A stretch of 64,000 nucleotides of DNA, taken from the NCBI GenBank assembly GCA_016081115.2, contig CM071930.1:41329335-41393334 (forward strand), given 5' to 3'. Below, piece after piece: positions 45,688 to 57,879 of the stretch. Under the pieces are notes generated by a model that saw nothing but the letters and a program-made list of their open reading frames with translations, searched no databases and was not told where the DNA came from. Position 1 is the first letter of the stretch. The number at the start of each line of letters is the position of its first letter. The stretch is from Rehmannia glutinosa. Lineage: Eukaryota; Streptophyta; Magnoliopsida; Lamiales; Orobanchaceae. The translations under genes and the position numbers were made by a program.

Positions 45688-46985
45688 GATGATTACAAAC
45701 CAAAATAATTTTAGGAGATCGATTTTTAAAACAAAACAGATTTTTCGGTCAAAATAAACTATCCGTTTTAAGCAACACTTTTCATGCATAAGAGTCATAA
45801 AGATAGGAGCAATGATTTTTCAAAACATTTTATAAAAGCCCCCTATCAACAAGCAAATGAAGCGTAGGTATAGAAGCAAACAAATAAAAGCGAAAAATTC
45901 AGTTTTTACAATTTGAGCTTGAATTTCAAGAGCATTGAAGCTCCCCCTGTCAAAAAGAAATCATTAGTCACAATTAAGAGTCCATTTTGCATCCATTGGA
46001 CTAAGTTTTATCTTCAGCTTTTGGCTTTTTCATCCACAACTTATAGTTTTTTTCGTGAGCTTCTTCTAGCTTCTTTGAGCTTATGAGCTTATTTCATGTT
46101 TCTCCCCCTTTAGAATCATTAAAAAGACTGTTAGCACAAAAAAATATCATACAAACATACCAAAGTGCGCATTTTAATCGAATTATCGAGCTTTTGAGCA
46201 AAGAGCTTAAAATTCCAAATAATAAGGAAAATTTTGAGAAGAGGGTTTGTAAAATCTCATTTGATTGATAAAACATGATCTCTATAAACATATAAGACAT
46301 ATGAAAGCAAGAGATTCATGTACGGGATGAAATTTTCATTGAGGCATTTTATCGAACACTTGGTGTGCGTAGTATAAAATCGAAGTTGTATATACCATTT
46401 GTAAGTGTGATCATGCCCAAAAAATCATCACCAAATGCAATTCTATAATCACAATTCATCAATATACATAATTCCTAACACAATGATACAACAATTTCAT
46501 CAATATACCAAGTAAAAGCACTTTCTCAAGGGTTCAACCTAATTGAGATTAAAAGAGGAATTGAACTTACCAATTAATTGGAGAAGTCGAGTAATATAGA
46601 TGATATACCCATAATATAAGTCCAATAATATAGAATTTACAAGAAAAAATCAATTTGAGTGATTTGTGTGTGAAATTTGCAAAGAGGTGCGAAGGAAGTG
46701 AAAAAGAAGTGAAATAGACTGAATCTGGGACAGAACCGAGTTATACCCAAAAAAATGCCTTGTTTGACTGGTTGAAGGGGGGTTCGACCAGTACAGGCCT
46801 TGGTCGATCGGTCGACCCCCTTAGTCATCCGGTCCCTGAAGCTCATTTTTGGTTCTGTCCGAATTTTGAGTTAAAAATCCAATTTTTCACCCCTAAGTTT
46901 TAAAAACGCACAAAATGCAATCATAGACCTTATTCGATATGTATTATGCCTAAACAAGCTCGAATTGACGCAAAAGACTCGACGA
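45688..46985 (-). other. 3' non-coding region of copia copy A
   Basis: Retroelement DNA equivalent to 58147-59367 of copy B. It contains internal 'ctccccct' (minus-strand AGGGGGAG) purine runs and another GGTCGACC cluster at 46770-46835. No gene seen. Confidence 0.65.
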
Positions 46986-47611
46986 CTAAAGGTTTTGTGA
47001 AAATATCCGTGAGTTGATCTTGAGACGAACGAAACACATCTCAATTTTTTGTTTGGAAACGCAATCCCTTAGAAAATGATGACAAACCTCAATATATTTT
47101 GTTTGGTTATGATGAATTGGGTTTTGAGAAATATTTATAGCAGACGTGTTATCGCAATAAATAGAAATATTTTCAAAAGAATATTTGTAATCCGCTAAGG
47201 TTTGTTTCATCCAAAGAAGTTGAATACAATAAGAGGCCGCAGAAATGTATTCGGCTTCAGCCGTTGATATTTGATAAGGATACACAATTTTGCTTCATTG
47301 AAAAACAAGATACTAAGCAAACGCCTAAAAAATTGACATGATCCAAAGGTATTTTTACAGTCATCAATATTACCCGCATAATCCGGATCACTATATCCTT
47401 TAAGAGAAAAATTTTCATTCTTTGGATAAAACAAGCCATATGAAATAGTGCCTTTTAAATATCGAAAAATTCTTTTAACGGCACTCATATGAGATTCTTT
47501 GGGATTGCTTTGAAATCGAGCACATGGACATAAGGCATGAAGAATATCGAGTTTATGAGAGTAATAAAAGCTGATGAACATACCTCGATGTGTTTCCGTC
47601 AACCAATTCAA
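46986..47611 (-). pseudogene. copia copy A RNase H fragment
   Basis: Minus-strand pieces 47611-47257 (CARFQSNPKESHMSAVKRI..., SDPDYAGN) and 47285-46986 (STAEAEYISAASYC, YCDNTSAINISQNP) together give the copia RNase H domain with a frame break near 47280. The LADIFTKPL end is degenerate. Confidence 0.88.
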
Positions 47612-47619
47612 ACTTGACC

Positions 47620-49802
47620 AATTTGATGTAGATAATCATTGATATCTCTACGATCATTTATCCTTTAACACTCGAGTATCTCCTACAAAATCTTAAGAAA
47701 AATTCTTGCACAAGAGTTTAGTAGTACCGGATAATATAAACCAATATTAGAGTATAGATAATTAGCACATACTATGCTTTTGTATTAATCCACAATAGTT
47801 TGATAAAACATGTAAATTCTAATGTGCTTATAGAAAAGCTATACAAGGTCTCTCTTTGAAATTTAAAAATCCCAGAGTATATAGTTGATACCTCATTTTT
47901 AAGAACATTTTGAAAGAGAATTATGACAATTAAGACAAGAATAAAGACATGAATATGTACAATAATTAAATAAAATGCATAATTCAAGAAGATGATAAGA
48001 GTTACCAATTTCTCCATTGCCAAGGGTTGTGTCTTTCCCATTGTTGATTATACATTCTTCTTGGAAAATGATTTTGTTGATAATGTCTTTTCCTTTGATC
48101 AAATGGCGTGAACATTTGTTCTCTATTTGACGATTTGAGTTTCCTTTGACTATTATTGCGCCGAGTACCTAACATGAGATTATCTTTGGTACCTTCAAGT
48201 GTTTGGGTCCATTGGGATTAGCTTTGAGACTTTTAGGTCTCTAATAATAATTTGAGCTATTTCTAGCCCGACAAGTATTTGCCGTGTGACCATTTTTACC
48301 ACAATAAAAACATGTAATAGTTCTAGAAGCATGATGATTAGCATAAACAAGAGTAGGTACTTGATTCTTTTTCATATCATTGATAACATTTGGCTTATAA
48401 CCAAGTCTTAGTTTTAAATGATCACAATGTTGAACATCAAGAATTTTGGCCATTTTATCGGTACTCAAATTAAACTTCATCATATCATGTTTCATGCAAT
48501 CAATATCCTTAGTGAGAATTTCATTTTCTTTTTCAAGGTTTCTAACCTTATCAAGTGTAGTAGTGTGAGCACAAGAAAGTGATTCATATGAAACAAGTAG
48601 ACTATCCTTTTCATTCTTCAAAGCGTTAAATTCCTTTTTCAAATTTTTGTATTTAAAAAGCATGCTTTGGAATTCATTTTGAAGCTTATCAAAATCATCT
48701 TGCCATTCATTAATAAAAGAGATAGAAGAGTTAGAGCATACCGCATTGTCTTCTTCGATGCCCATTAAACATTGCTCGGTTTCCTTGTCATCGGATGTTG
48801 CAAGAAGCTCATCCAAGTTTTTGCTTCGGCTTTGGCATTCAAGGCTTTTAATTTTCTATGGAATTTCTCCTTCCTTTGTTCTTCCTCCCCTTTTGGACAA
48901 TCGACAACATGGTGTCCGGGTTTTCCGCATCTAAAGCAAGACTTGTTTCTTGATTTTCTTTCCTTGTTTTTATTTACGAATTTTGTAAAATTTCTTATAA
49001 GTTTCTCATCTTCATCTTCATCTTCATCTTCATCTTCATCTTCCTCATCACTTGAATAATAATTTTTCGATTTTGAGCCAAGACCTTTTGGAGTTGATCC
49101 CATATCCGATTGAGAAGTTGATGCTTTTGAATTACTTCTTTCATTTGTATAAACTTCATAGATGAGAAGATTGCGGATAAGCTCATCAAAATTTAGAGTT
49201 TCTAAATTTTGAGCTTCCGTAATAGCGGTAACTTTTTCGGACTAATAGGCGGGAAGAGCATTTAGAACTTTTGTGACCTTATCCTATTCGGAAATAATTT
49301 TCCCAAGTGCAACTAGAGGATTTACAATATTGTCAAGACTTTCAACCATTTTTGTAATATTTTCACCATCAAGCATAATGAAGTTTTCAAAGTCTTTAAT
49401 AAGTATGGTTTTTCTTGCTTGTTTAACTTTCTTTGTACCCTCATAAATAGTTTCCAATTTTTTTCCAAACTTCATGTGCGGACCTTATGCCTCTAATACG
49501 ATTATACTCGGTGGCGGTAAGAGAGCAATGCAAAATATTTAATGTTTTACCGTTTAGAGAAAATGACTTCTTGTCGTTGTCGTGAAATTCCTTGAAGCTC
49601 TTGAGGACCAAGGTGCCATCCTCCAATTTCTTGGTTGGCTGGGCAATCCCTTTCAATAACAACATTCCAAATATCAAACCCCACCCTTGTAGAAAGCACT
49701 CCATTCGGTCTTTCCAAAAGGCATAGTTGTTGGCGTCGAATAGTGGCGGCTTGTTGGTGGAGGCGCCGGTGGTGAGGTAGCTTTTGTTCATAGCCATGGA
49801 TC
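47620..49802 (-). pseudogene. copia copy A gag and protease remnant
   Basis: Gag starts at about 49800 (MAMNKSYLTTGASTNKPPLF). It is frame-broken near 49450, 49260 and 49100, with a zinc knuckle CFRCGKPGHHVVDC (48935-48976) followed by a coiled-coil segment and a second knuckle CFYCGKNGHTANTC (48268-48309). An Asp/Glu repeat from a GATGAA hexamer lies at 49005-49046. A short protease-region match (NNGKDTTLGNGEIGNS) is at 48010-48060. The retained distal gag with the second knuckle is more than copy B keeps. Confidence 0.85.
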
Positions 49803-49848
49803 TTTCCTCTTTACTCACAATGAAGAACGAGCTTGTCAAAGAGTTTGA

Positions 49849-49859
49849 CTTTGATACCA
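49849..49859 (-). promoter_or_regulatory. primer binding site of copia copy A
   Basis: The minus strand reads TGGTATCAAAG two bases inside the 5' LTR: initiator-tRNA-Met type with one mismatch to the usual TGGTATCAGAG. Confidence 0.85.
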
Positions 49860-49861
49860 CT

Positions 49862-51099
49862 TGTTAGTCCAAGTGGCTATGATAATCTAGAGGAGGTGAA
49901 TAGATTATGCCGATTTTCTGATTTCGCCCTCTTTTTCGAATGTAGAAATGATAACACAAATGAAAGTGCGGGAAAATAAACAACACTCGATGATTTATAG
50001 AGGTTCAACCCACCTAGGGCCTAATCCTCTACCACTCCGGTATATCGAAGTGGATTTCAAAAAGAAAAAAAATTTATTAATAGATACCAAACTATTACAA
50101 TCTTTACCTTAAAGAGCACCTCACTCTTCTTACAACACCACCTATGAAGATTACCACAATCTTCTTACACTATTGAAGAGTACCACACTCTTCAACACCT
50201 AAAATCACCCAAGTGTGCTCTTACCACAAGAACACTAACAAGGATGTCTTGTTTTGGATGATTGAAAACAATTCAAGATTACAACTTGATTGAAGTATAC
50301 AACTTTGAAGTGCAAGTTTAATCATGAATCAAGCCTAGTACTCAAGATATTCAAGTGGAAGACTTAGGCTAAATACAACAAGAATATGAAAATGAAGAAC
50401 AAGAATGCTTGTATTTGTATTGCTTATGTTGTTATATGTGTTGTTGTAATTGATCCTTCAAAGCCTTCATCTATTTGTAGGATAGTCTTCAAGATTGGAT
50501 CTCCAACATAGGCTCCTCCATCTTCACTTTTGTTTACAAAAGAATGATCAAAAGATCTACAAAAATGGATAAGAAATGATAAAGTAAATCTTGCTGATAA
50601 TGGCTTAATAACGGTTGGAATTTGCTGTCAAAAAAACATAGGTCGACCGGTTGACCTGTTAAAATTTCGAACGTTTAAAATATAAATCAGAGATTCAGAT
50701 AGGGGATGAACAAGGGTTGGACCCGGTCCAAGGAGGGGTTGGACCGGTCGACCCCTACCTTGACCGGTCCAACAACCCATTTTGTGAAACATGATTTTTT
50801 TTGGAGAAAAACAACACTTTCAGACACCGGTCGACCTCCACATAAAATCTTTCTGGTTCGTTTTTGTTTCAAGTTCCGACTTTCAGGCACGGGTTGCCCT
50901 CTAGGGCGACCGATTGACCTCGAAACAAAAGTGTTGTCCAATTTTTGTCGAAAATAAACTTCAAGAAATACTCCGTAAAATTAGTAAAAATAATTTAAAT
51001 CAATTAGAAGTATTTGGACAATATTTGAGGATATTGTTTTGGTGTAAAAACTCAGTTAAATAAAATTATCAAAATCACTATAAAAATATTTATTTAACA
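49862..51099 (-). repeat. 5' LTR of copia copy A
   Basis: A 1238-bp LTR, plus-strand TGTTAGTCC...TTTAACA. It closely matches 44389-45674 but is shorter in the palindrome-rich part (50641-50920). Confidence 0.9.
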
Positions 51100-51151
51100 A
51101 TTTCTTTCTTTCTTAAAATCATTAAATGACTGACTGTTATCTTGTAGGGAT

Positions 51152-51439
51152 TAGAGCTGTCAAAAGACCAGGCCGGGCCAGCCCGAGTCCACCGGGCTTT
51201 TCGAAAAATTGGGTCGGGCCGGGCCGGGCCAAACAGTACCCCGGGCCACAAAAATGGGGAACCCAACCCGACCTAAAAACGAAAATTACACTGAAAAAGT
51301 CGGGCTTTTCAGGCTAGCCCGCCGGGCCGGGTTTTTGAGGCCCGACTTTTTTCGGGCCTTGAAAAATAAAGCCTAGTCCATTGGAAAACCGGGCTGGTTT
51401 GAGCCGGTCCGTCGGGCCGGGTCGGAATTGACAGCTCTA
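51152..51439. mobile_element. hAT MITE nested in the tip of another hAT MITE
   Basis: A 288-bp element with perfect 12-bp TIRs TAGAGCTGTCAA/TTGACAGCTCTA and an 8-bp TSD GTAGGGAT (51144-51151 and 51440-51447). The interior is GC-rich with 'cgggccgggc' repeats. The target is the terminal inverted repeat of the outer MITE. Confidence 0.93.
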
Positions 51440-51534
51440 GTAGGGATGAAAAAATCCCGTGGGGAAACCATCCATATTGGTACCCGAATAAAATGAGGTG
51501 AAAAATCCCCGGTTAATTCGGGGATGGGACGAAG

Positions 51535-52880
51535 TGTTAGATAAATGTTTTTATCAAGATTTTGATGATTATGTTTAAATGAGTTTTTATACCAAAACAA
51601 TGTTAATAAATGTTGTCCAAATACTCCTAAATGATTTAAAATATTTTTGCTAATTTTTGGAGTATTTCTTAGAATTTATTTTTCGATAAAAATGGACAAC
51701 ACTTTTGATGGTTTTGTTTAAATTGGTTTTTGCACCAAAACAATGTTTATAAATATTGTCAAAATACTCCCAAGTGATTTAAAATGTTTTTACTAATTTT
51801 TTGGAGTATTTCTTGAAGTTTATTTTTGATAAAAATCGGACAACATTTAAAATTGGAGGTCGACCGGTCGCCCAAAAGGTCGGCCGCAAAAGGTCGACCG
51901 GACTCAAGATCGCACGCATTGAAACATAACTTGCAGACTTGAAAAATTGGAGCAGGTGGACCGGTCAAGCAGGGGGACCGACCGGTCGCACCCCCCTTGA
52001 CCGGTCGCACCCCCTACAACCCCTACCTGGATCGCACTATTTTCATTCAAACGTTCAAAATCTTATACAGGGCAACCGGTCGCCCTATGTAATTTTTGAC
52101 AGCAAAAATTCCAACCGTTGCAATCCTTATCAGCAAGATTTACTTTTCATTTTTTGTACAATATTTCTACATCTTGTGATCCTCTTTTTGTAGACAAAAG
52201 TGAAGAAGAATGAGCCTATATTGGGAGCCTATGTTGGTGAAGACTCTCCTATAAATAGAGCATGAATTGAAGACACAAGAAAATATACACAAGCATACAA
52301 TACAACAAGAAATCTGCAAAATTCTTCAAGCTCTCATTTCTACATTATTGTTGTAATAGCCTAAGTTCTTGCACTTGCACAATCTTGAGGTCTAGGCTTT
52401 TTGTTCTTGATTACACTTGAACTCAAAGTTTGTATACTTCATTTATTGAGTTGTAATCTTGAATTTTTCTATCATCCAAAACAAGATATCCTTGTTAGTG
52501 TTCTTGTGGTAAGAACACACTTGGGTGATCTTAGGTGTTGAAGAGTGTGGTACTCTTTATAGGTGTTGAAGGAAGATTGTGGTAATCTCCTTGAAGGTGT
52601 TGTCAGAAGATTGTGGTAATCTTCAAAGGTGGTGTTGTATTAATTGTGGTAATCAATAAAATCTTTTTTTCTTTTTGAAATCCACTTTGACATATCTTTG
52701 GGGTGGTAGTAGATTAGGCCCTAAGTGGGTTGAACTACTATAAATCATCGAGTGTTGTTTAATTTCCGCATTTACATTTTTGTCAATTACTCGTTCATTC
52801 GAAAAAGAGGGCGATTTGCAAAAAAATCGGCATAATCTATTCACCCCCTCTCTAGATTATCGTATCCACTTGGACTAACA
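51535..52880 (+). repeat. 5' LTR of copia copy B
   Basis: TGTTAGATAAATG...GGACTAACA. An internal duplication of about 70 bp near the start (51545-51690 and 51700-51840 share 'ccaaaacaatgtt...aatactcc') is followed by a GACCGGTC-rich block at 51856-52085. The 3' 300 bp contains 'gattgtggtaatc' repeats. Confidence 0.93.
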
Positions 52881-52882
52881 AG

Positions 52883-52893
52883 TGGTATCAAAG
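52883..52893 (+). promoter_or_regulatory. primer binding site of copia copy B
   Basis: TGGTATCAAAG two bases after the 5' LTR; initiator-tRNA-Met type. Confidence 0.88.
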
Positions 52894-52937
52894 CCAAACT
52901 CTTTGGCTAGCTCGTTCCGAGTAAAGAGAAAAGATCC

Positions 52938-54005
52938 ATGGCTACGAACGAAAGCTATCTCACCACCGGCGCCTCCACCAACAAGCCACCACTATTCGAC
53001 GCCAACAACTACGCATTTTGGAAAGACCGTATGGAGTGCTTTCTACAAGGGTGTGGATTTGATATTTGGAATGTGGTCATTGAAGGAGTTTCTCAACCAA
53101 CAACAAAATTGGAGGATGGCACCACAACTCCCAAGCCATTCAAGGAGTTCGATGAAAATGACAAGAAGGTCTTCTCTCTAAACGGTAAGGCTTTAAATAT
53201 TTTGCATTGCTCTCTTACCACCATCGAGTATAATTGTATAAGAGGCATAAGGTCGGCACATGAAGTTTGGGAAAAATTAGAAACCATCTATGAGGGCACA
53301 AAGAAAGTGAAGCAAGCAAGAAAAACAATGCTTGTGAAAGACTTTGAAAATTTCAATATGCATGATGGTGAAAGCATATCAAAAATGGTAGAAAGGCTTG
53401 ACAATATTGTCAATCCTCTTGTGGCTCTTGGAAATGTCATCTCCGAAGAAGACAAGGTGACCAAGGTATTGAACGCCCTTCCCGGCTCATGGTCCGAAAA
53501 GGTGACGGCAATCACGGAAGCTCAAACTCTTGAGACACTCAAGTTTGATGAGCTCATTGGGAACCTCCTCATTTATGGAGTATATCTCAAGGAGAGGAAA
53601 AATTCTCAACCATCCACCTCTAAACCGGGTACGCAAAATTTTATTAAAGGCTTAGCATCTTCTTCTAATAATGTTTATTATGCTAGTGATGAGGATGATG
53701 AAGAAACGGCGGCTCTTGTTAGAAAATTTGCAAAATTTGTAAAAAAAAATAAAGCAAGAAAGCCTAGAGACAACTCTTGTTTCAAATGCGGAAAATCCGG
53801 GCACTACATAGCCGGTTTCCCAAAATTAGCGGAAGAGGAACAAAAGAAGAAAAAGGCTTTTCCGAAAAAGAAGGCGTTAAATGCGGATGTCAAAACTTGG
53901 GATGAATTACTTGAAACAACCGATGAGGAAGGAGAATCCGAACATGGTCTTATGGCCAAGACGATGAAAATACCGAGGTGCGCTCTAATTTCATCTTCTT
54001 CCTAG
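52938..54005 (+). CDS. copia gag (copy B)
   Basis: An open frame of 355 residues from ATG 52938 (MATNESYLTTGASTNKPPLF), 45 bp after the primer site. The DUF4219/UBN2-type gag domain spans about 20-235 (NNYAFWKDRMECFLQG, KVTAITEAQTLETLKFDEL). An acidic stretch and a zinc knuckle at about 285-298 follow, where the fourth ligand is Phe (CFKCGKSGHYIAGF), so RNA binding is probably impaired. It forms the nucleocapsid shell of the particle. The frame ends at a TAG inside a locally duplicated segment (53963-54010 repeated at 54128-54185), truncating the distal gag seen in copy A. Confidence 0.88.
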   Translation: MATNESYLTTGASTNKPPLFDANNYAFWKDRMECFLQGCGFDIWNVVIEGVSQPTTKLEDGTTTPKPFKEFDENDKKVFSLNGKALNILHCSLTTIEYNCIRGIRSAHEVWEKLETIYEGTKKVKQARKTMLVKDFENFNMHDGESISKMVERLDNIVNPLVALGNVISEEDKVTKVLNALPGSWSEKVTAITEAQTLETLKFDELIGNLLIYGVYLKERKNSQPSTSKPGTQNFIKGLASSSNNVYYASDEDDEETAALVRKFAKFVKKNKARKPRDNSCFKCGKSGHYIAGFPKLAEEEQKKKKAFPKKKALNADVKTWDELLETTDEEGESEHGLMAKTMKIPRCALISSSS

Positions 54006-54039
54006 TTGATGAATTACAATGTGATTTTGATGAATTGCA

Positions 54040-56938
54040 AAATGAGTTTCAAAATTTGATTGTTAAATACAAGAATTTGAAAAAGGAGCATAAAGAGCTT
54101 AAACTAGAAAAAGGATAAATTATTTACGATGAAAAATACCGAGTGCGCTCTAATGCTTCATCTTCTTCCCTAGTTGATGAATTACAACAATGGAAGATTC
54201 AAAATGGCTCAAAAAAAATTTGATGTTCACGCCAAAATATGACCGGAAAGAGAGAACTTTTTACCAACATCAAGCTCCAAGAAGAGGGTATGGTCATGTT
54301 CGACAATGGCAAAGGAAGAATTCTTGGAAATGGAGAAATTGGTAACTCTTCTTTCTCTCTTAGTAATGTTCTTATAGTAGAAGGGCTTAAGTTCAATTTG
54401 ATAAGTGTTAGCCAACTTTGTGATTCAAATTATAATGTTGTTTTTAATAAAGAAAAATTCCTTATTTCCAAAAATGATAATATTATTTGTGAAGCAATTA
54501 GAAAAGGCAATCTTTACAAAATTTGTACAAGTGATTTGGTTAGTCAAAATGTTTCTTATCTTGTTGCCAATAATGATTTAACTAGTTTATGGCATAGGTG
54601 ACTTGGACATGTTGGATACAAAAATCTTCAAAGTATTTACAAAAACCAACATGTAAAAGGACTACCCAAATTGAATTTTGAAAATCTTGGCTTATGTGAC
54701 ACTTGTCAAAAGAACAAATTAGTTAAGAGTAGTTTTAAGCCCAAAAATGAAATTTCCACTACCAAACCCCTACAAATGCTTCATCTTGATTTGTATGGGG
54801 ATATTGGTGGCTCTAAGTGGAAAACATTACACTTTTGTTATAGTTGATGATTTTTCTAGGTATACTTGGGCTCTATTTCTACAAAATAAAAGCGATGCCA
54901 TTAATGAGTTTGTTAAGTTGTGTAGACTTATTGAGAATGAAAAGGAAGATACTATTAAGTCTATTCAAGTGATCGAGGTGGAGAATTTGATGGAGAATTT
55001 AGAGTCTTTTGTGAAACCAATGGATATAGTCACAATTTTTTTAATCCAAAAATGACACCTCAACAAAATGGAGTAGCCGAAAGGAAGAATTGGACACTTC
55101 AAGAAATGAGTCGGTCCATGCTCAATGAATTTTCACTTCCAAAATATTTTTGGGCCGAAAATGCCGTGTAGTGTTGCTTGCTATGTCATTAATCGAGTTT
55201 ATATTCGTCCTAAAATGAATAAAACTCCATATGAGCTTTGGAAAGGAAGAACACCAAATATTAGCTATTTCAAAATATTTGGATGTAAATATTTTATTTT
55301 GAATACTAAGGATCAATTGGACAAACTTGATCCTAAGGCCGATGAAGGAATATTTATGGGGTATTCAACCAAGAGCAAAGCATATCGGGTTTACAATAAG
55401 ACTAGTGGGTTTGTTGAAGAATCCATCCATGTCAAATTCAATGAAGCTTCGGGTGTTGAAAGGATACCCAATGATGAAAGTGATGAAGAGGATATTGTTG
55501 AACCCATTGTTCAAGATGATACTCAAAATGATCAACCTTCAAGCTCAAATGTTCCTCAAGAAGATAAAGGTGTTACTTTGGATCTTCCCGTAGCATTAAA
55601 ATTTAAGGGAGATCACCCAAAAGATCTTATTATTGGTGATCCCCTTGATAAAGTAATGACTCGAGGAAAATTTGCCAAGAAAGCTCTCATATCTCAAAAA
55701 GAACCTAAAAATGCTAAGGAAGCTATTGAAGATGAAGATTGGTTCTTAGAAATGCAAGAGGAGTTGAATCAATTTGAAAGGAATGATGTATGAGAATTAG
55801 TACCTTGTCATCCATCTCAAACAATTATTGGCACAAAATGGGTATTTCGGAACAAGCTCGTGACCAAGGCAATATTGTTCGAAATAAAGCAAGGTTAGTA
55901 GCTCAAGGTTATTGTCAAGAAGAAGGTATTGATTATGATGAAACATTTGCACCCATAGCACGTTTAGAAGCTATTCGTATTTTACCTGCCTATTCTTGCT
56001 TTAAAAATTTCAAGCTTTACCAAATGGATGTTAAATCCACTTTTTTAAATGGTATTATTCAAGAAGAAGTCTATGTAAAACAACCTCCGGGGTTTGAAAA
56101 TTTTTCTAGGCCTAATGATGTTTATAAACTTAAAAAGGCCTTATATGGTTTAAAACAAGCACCCCGTGCATGGTATGATAGACTTAGCTCTTTTCTTTTG
56201 CAAAATGGTTTTACAAGAGGTAAAGTTGATACTACTCTCTTTGTTTTTGAAAAAGAGCAAGATTGCTCATTAGTGCAAATTTATGTTGATGATATTATTT
56301 TTGGTGCTACTAATGAATCCTTGTGCAAGAAATTTTCTAAGTTAATGCAAGGTGAATTTGAAATGAGCATGATGGGGGAGCTCAACTTCTTCCTTGGACT
56401 TCAAATTAAGCAATGCCAAGAAGGAATATACATTTCACAATCCAAGTATACAAAAGAACTTTTGAAGAAGTTCGGAATTGAAGAAGGAAGAACCATTTCT
56501 ACCCCAATGGCAACAAACATCAAGATTGACAAAGATGAAAAAGGCAAGCCGGTTGATGAATCCAAGTATCGAGGTATGATTGGTAGTTTACTTTATTTAA
56601 CCGCAAGTAGACCGGATATTCTTCATGTCGTATGCCTATGTGCTCGTTTTCAAAGTAATCCCAAAGAATCTCATATGAGTGCCGTTAAAAAAAATTTTAG
56701 ATATTTGAAAGGCACTATTCAATATGGTTTATTTTATCCAAAGAATGAAAATTTTTCTCTTAAAGGTTATAATGATTCGGATTATGTGGGAAATATTGGA
56801 TCGTTAAAAGTACTTCCTGGATCATGTCAATTTCTAGGTGATTGCCTAGTTTCTTGGTTTTCAAAGAAACAAAATTGTGTTTCACTTTCAACAACCTCCG
56901 GGGTTGAATATTTTTCGCGGCTTTTTGTTTATACTTAA
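54040..56938 (+). pseudogene. copia pol of copy B: protease, integrase, reverse transcriptase, RNase H start
   Basis: A protease-region piece (54239-54600, GRILGNGEIGNS) ends at a TGA within the pre-integrase motif (LWHR*LGH). The DTCQKNK zinc motif follows near 54697. Integrase pieces lie at 54747-55055 (VDDFSRYTWALF) and about 55050-55793 in shifted frames (QQNGVAERKN, MGYSTKSKAYRVYN). Reverse transcriptase is at 55740-56600 in the frame ending 56938, with intact catalytic motifs QMDVKS and YVDDII. RNase H begins (SDYVGN..., VSWFSKKQNC) and breaks near 56900. At least four frame breaks separate these parts. Confidence 0.92.
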
Positions 56939-57057
56939 TTACTTTGGATTTAAAACAAGACTTTAGCGGATTATAAATGCTCTTTTGAAAGTGTTCTATC
57001 TTTTGTGATAATATATCCGCTATAAATATTGCTCAAAACCCGGTTCATCATAACCGC

Positions 57058-57238
57058 CGTTTTTGAAAAAGGCCCTACCCAATGGGCTTATTGGTGCAAA
57101 TTTAAGTTAAGATGATATTATTTGGAGGCTACTAAAAACCTTGGCCTTTTCTAAGCCCGCCCAAGTTTGAAATGATGGCCCATCGGGGAGCCATATTTGG
57201 CTTCCTTTTTTTCTGGCTTTTTTGGCAAATTTTCTTTC

Positions 57239-57274
<36 letters not shown>

Positions 57275-57879
57275 TATTAACTTTTGACTAAGAAGTTCTA
57301 ATTTGATGTATGCGTAATATTTCATCTTCTTTCACCTACTAATTTTCTTAGTGTGGGCAATTATGGCTATGGATCAAGAGTTGGATTGAGAAGAGTTTTT
57401 GGGTGAGTTAAATTTCTTTATAATTTTTAAGTAATTATAATAAGGCATGTAAAGATTCTCAAAGATAGTACATATTCTACATGTGCTCACACATCAAACA
57501 ACAATTACACAACTTACATTTTTTTAGTAAATGAAATTAACACAAATTGATTGGTCATTTGAAGAATATAACAACTGTGTAGTTCTTGTCTTCGACATTT
57601 CTTTCATTCATTAGCTTTCTTAAATAACCAAGTTTGAAAAACACATCATTTTATTAATTTAAGTGACATATAGTGATATACTCCAAAAAACAAAAATTAC
57701 ATATAAGTTTCCTGATATAAGTATAACTTTTAAGTTCTAGTAAATGTTATAATCTAATTTATAATTTAAATAAACATATTAATATACATTTTTAATTAAA
57801 AAAGAATTTTAAAAAATAAATAAATTCGGGCCATTTTGGCCTTTTTGACTACCCATTACTTTGGGATGGGCTTAAAAAT
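57058..57879. mobile_element. 822-bp insertion inside copia copy B RNase H, flanked by duplicated element sequence
   Basis: Foreign AT-rich DNA separates two copies of the same RNase H stretch (56975-57057 and 57880-57971, both containing 'ctatcttttgtgataatata'). The ends have 'taagcccgcccaag' (57151) and, inverted, 'taagcccatcccaaag' (57858-57873), suggesting a TIR element. A (TA)n run of about 31 bp lies at 57242-57272. No ORF. Confidence 0.65.

Larger units (their letters stand above)
44389..51099 (-). mobile_element. Ty1/copia element, family 2 copy A, inverted and internally deleted
   Basis: Two LTRs (44389-45674 and 49862-51099) bracket minus-strand gag, a protease trace and an RNase H fragment. 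Integrase and most of reverse transcriptase are gone. Flanks ATTTT and ATTTC match at four of five bases and probably represent a diverged TSD. Same family as copy B at 51535-60668. Confidence 0.88.
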
